A DNA stretch of 5,257 nucleotides, from NCBI GenBank assembly GCA_029974875.1, contig JARKQP010000206.1:1-5257 (forward strand), read 5' to 3'. The notes beneath the pieces were generated by a model. That model was given only the letters and a program-made list of their open reading frames with translations. It was not told the DNA's origin and did no database searches. This document shows positions 5,256 to 5,257 of this stretch, one piece after another. Origin of the DNA: Mobilitalea sp. (GTDB lineage Bacteria > Bacillota_A > Clostridia > Lachnospirales > Lachnospiraceae). A program made the position numbers and the translations under genes. Position 1 is the first letter of the stretch, and the number at the start of each line of letters is the position of its first letter.

Positions 5256-5257
5256 AA

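Overview
The window reads as a piece of a low-to-mid GC Firmicutes chromosome, most likely a gut-type Clostridia/Lachnospiraceae. The grounds are strong AGGAGG ribosome binding sites, a GTG start with a good Shine-Dalgarno, closely packed genes, a MepA-like MATE transporter and AT-rich intergenic DNA. The assignment is inference; no rRNA or marker gene is present.

Layout. Positions 11-3657 (+) hold four co-directional genes: a PfkB-family sugar kinase, a two-SIS-domain sugar isomerase/deaminase-like protein, a YjbQ (UPF0047) protein, and a uridine-phosphorylase-like nucleoside phosphorylase family protein. The last three are tightly spaced (15 nt, then an ATGA overlap) and are almost certainly one transcript. 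The kinase is separated from them by a 273-bp gap largely filled by about ten copies of a 22-bp tandem repeat (926-1167). After the fourth gene comes a second non-coding stretch (3658-3929). It holds two 61-bp direct repeats, each with a perfect hairpin whose arms are conserved while the loop is completely different, then a purine-rich tandem repeat, then a rho-independent terminator for the + strand. From 3930 to 5255 a MATE multidrug-type exporter is encoded on the - strand, convergent with the operon; the terminator's 3' arm lies inside its last codons.

How the genes may work together (inference). A nucleoside phosphorylase-like enzyme, a phosphosugar isomerase-like enzyme and a sugar kinase suggest catabolism of a nucleoside, N-glycoside or Amadori-type compound: release the base or amine, then phosphorylate and isomerise the sugar. 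All three putative enzymes depart from the textbook active sites when aligned by hand. The kinase has Asn where PfkB enzymes carry the catalytic Asp. The nucleoside phosphorylase-like protein keeps the ribose Glu and one phosphate Arg but has lost several other phosphate ligands and the uracil-binding Gln. The SIS protein keeps a GlmS-like Glu/His/Lys set but has no glutaminase domain. The cluster is therefore a plausible candidate for an uncharacterised sugar/nucleoside pathway whose substrate cannot be named from sequence alone.
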